NCBI GenBank assembly: GCA_017501055.1
Contig: JAFVXP010000029.1
Span: forward strand, 1 to 6,102
Reading direction: 5' to 3'
DNA: 6,102 nucleotides
Origin: Clostridia bacterium
Lineage (GTDB): Bacteria > Bacillota > Clostridia > Oscillospirales > CAG-382
Position 1 is the stretch's first letter, and every line of letters starts with the position of its first letter. The translations under genes were made by a program, and so were the position numbers. Under the pieces are notes generated by a model. The model ran no database searches, was not told the DNA's origin, and saw only the letters and a list, made by a program, of their open reading frames with translations. Shown one piece after another: positions 5,139-6,102 of the stretch.

Positions 5139-6102
5139 TCATATTGAATTAATTTTTTTGAGAAGCTCTGCTTTTCCCTCTTCATAACCGGGTTTTCCGA
5201 GCAATGCGAACATATTTTTCTTATATTCCTCAACACCGGGCTGGTCAAACGGATTGACACCGAGAATATATCCCGAGATAGCGCAGGAAGCAAAGAAGAA
5301 ATATATCAACTGACCGAGCGAATACGCATCCTTGCCGCCGAAATCGATTATAAGGCTTTCCGTACCGCCCGTGCGGTGCGCAAGAAGAGTTCCCATCATT
5401 GCCTTTTGGTTGATTTCGTCCATTGTAACTCCCGCAAGGAAGTTCAATCCGTCGCCGTTGTCCTCGTCATAAGGGATCTGAGGCGAATTTGCATCGTACT
5501 TTCCTGCACGGCAGATGGTTTCGAAAATTATCGGGCTGCCGTCCTGAACGAACTGTCCAAGCGAGTGAAGGTCGCTGCTGTAAGTAACGGATGCGGGGAA
5601 CAAGCCCTTCTTTTCCTTACCTTCACTTTCGCCGAAGAGCTGTTTGAACCATTCGCCCATAAATCTGAAATCGGGGTCGTAGCTGACCAAAAGCTCGTTC
5701 GTTCTGCCCTTTGCAAGCATTATATTTATTAAAACCGCATATTTGTACGCAGGATTATCAAGACCTGCAGAGAGGATAGATTCCCTCTCGTCAGCCGCAC
5801 CTGCAAGAAGTGCATCGGTATCGACGCCCGAAACGGCTATCGGAAGCAAGCCGACCGCAGTAAGCACCGAGAATCTTCCGCCGACGTCGTCGGGAACGGT
5901 GAAGCATTCATAGCCTTCTTTCAGCGCAAGCTCGTGCAGTGCACCCTTATGAGCGTCTGTCGTTGCAACGATTCTCTTTGCAACTTCGGATTTGCCGTAG
6001 CGTTTTTCCATATATTCACGTATCAAGCGGAAGGCGACCGAGCTTTCGGTCGTCGTGCCCGATTTACTGATAACGTTAACGCTTACACGTTTGCCCTCGC
6101 AA
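5139..6102 (-). CDS. pgi: Glucose-6-phosphate isomerase, C-terminal 320 residues; N-terminus beyond the right edge
   Basis: This cytoplasmic enzyme interconverts glucose 6-phosphate and fructose 6-phosphate in glycolysis and gluconeogenesis. The open frame continues to the window edge, so no start is present; about 130 N-terminal residues are missing if the gene has the usual bacterial length near 450. Numbering from the first full codon, the sugar-phosphate-binding SIS motif ISKSGTTTE is at 11-19. The first PGI signature, DDVGGRFSVLTAVG, is at about 71-84, GESEGK at 157-162 supplies the expected catalytic Glu, and a His occurs in LLAH near 242. The second signature, NPFDQPGVEEYK, at 283-294 includes the conserved Lys. 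The tail ends in KKINSI and TGA at 5141-5139. The segment after LLAH (RTGGTES) differs from the TDGGVPN-like form I recall in related enzymes. Confidence 0.97.
   Translation of the reverse strand, partial: CEGKRVSVNVISKSGTTTESSVAFRLIREYMEKRYGKSEVAKRIVATTDAHKGALHELALKEGYECFTVPDDVGGRFSVLTAVGLLPIAVSGVDTDALLAGAADERESILSAGLDNPAYKYAVLINIMLAKGRTNELLVSYDPDFRFMGEWFKQLFGESEGKEKKGLFPASVTYSSDLHSLGQFVQDGSPIIFETICRAGKYDANSPQIPYDEDNGDGLNFLAGVTMDEINQKAMMGTLLAHRTGGTESLIIDFGGKDAYSLGQLIYFFFASCAISGYILGVNPFDQPGVEEYKKNMFALLGKPGYEEGKAELLKKINSI

Overview
The window looks like chromosomal DNA from a low-to-mid GC Gram-positive anaerobe of the class Clostridia, perhaps a gut Oscillospiraceae/Ruminococcaceae relative. 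The reasons are strong AGGAG-type ribosome binding sites, sigma-A-like promoters with 17-bp spacers, A/T-flanked hairpin terminators, a Firmicutes-type glucose-6-phosphate isomerase, and a small P-loop ATPase that resembles a family I remember from Clostridia. The taxonomic placement is inference; no rRNA or marker tree is available here.

Layout. (1) Positions 1-181, minus strand: the start of a two-component response regulator. It runs off the left edge and carries an apparent one-base deletion that shifts the receiver domain out of frame. (2) Positions 182-402: a divergent promoter region. A consensus promoter faces left for the response regulator and another faces right for ychF, with two short inverted repeats beside and over the ychF -35 region. 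(3) Positions 403-4069, plus strand: ychF (Obg-family P-loop ATPase), then 31 bases later a large secreted, membrane-anchored glycosyl-hydrolase-like 10 (GHL10/DUF187-type) protein with a duplicated N-terminal module. (4) Positions 4081-4155: two adjacent hairpin terminators separating convergent units. (5) Positions 4158-5017, minus strand: a two-gene unit, a small P-loop ATPase followed by a four-helix membrane protein whose start codon overlaps the ATPase stop codon by one base. It has its own promoter and a hairpin-containing leader. (6) Positions 5139-6102, minus strand: the C-terminal 320 residues of glucose-6-phosphate isomerase (pgi), running off the right edge.

Most of this is ordinary housekeeping DNA. 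The parts that deserve attention are the broken response regulator frame, the modular GHL10 surface protein sharing a transcript with ychF, and the translationally coupled P-loop/membrane-protein pair with its structured leader. I see no mobile element, CRISPR array, tRNA or rRNA. I found no clear evidence of a new multi-gene system; the ATPase/membrane pair is the best candidate for uncharacterised biology.
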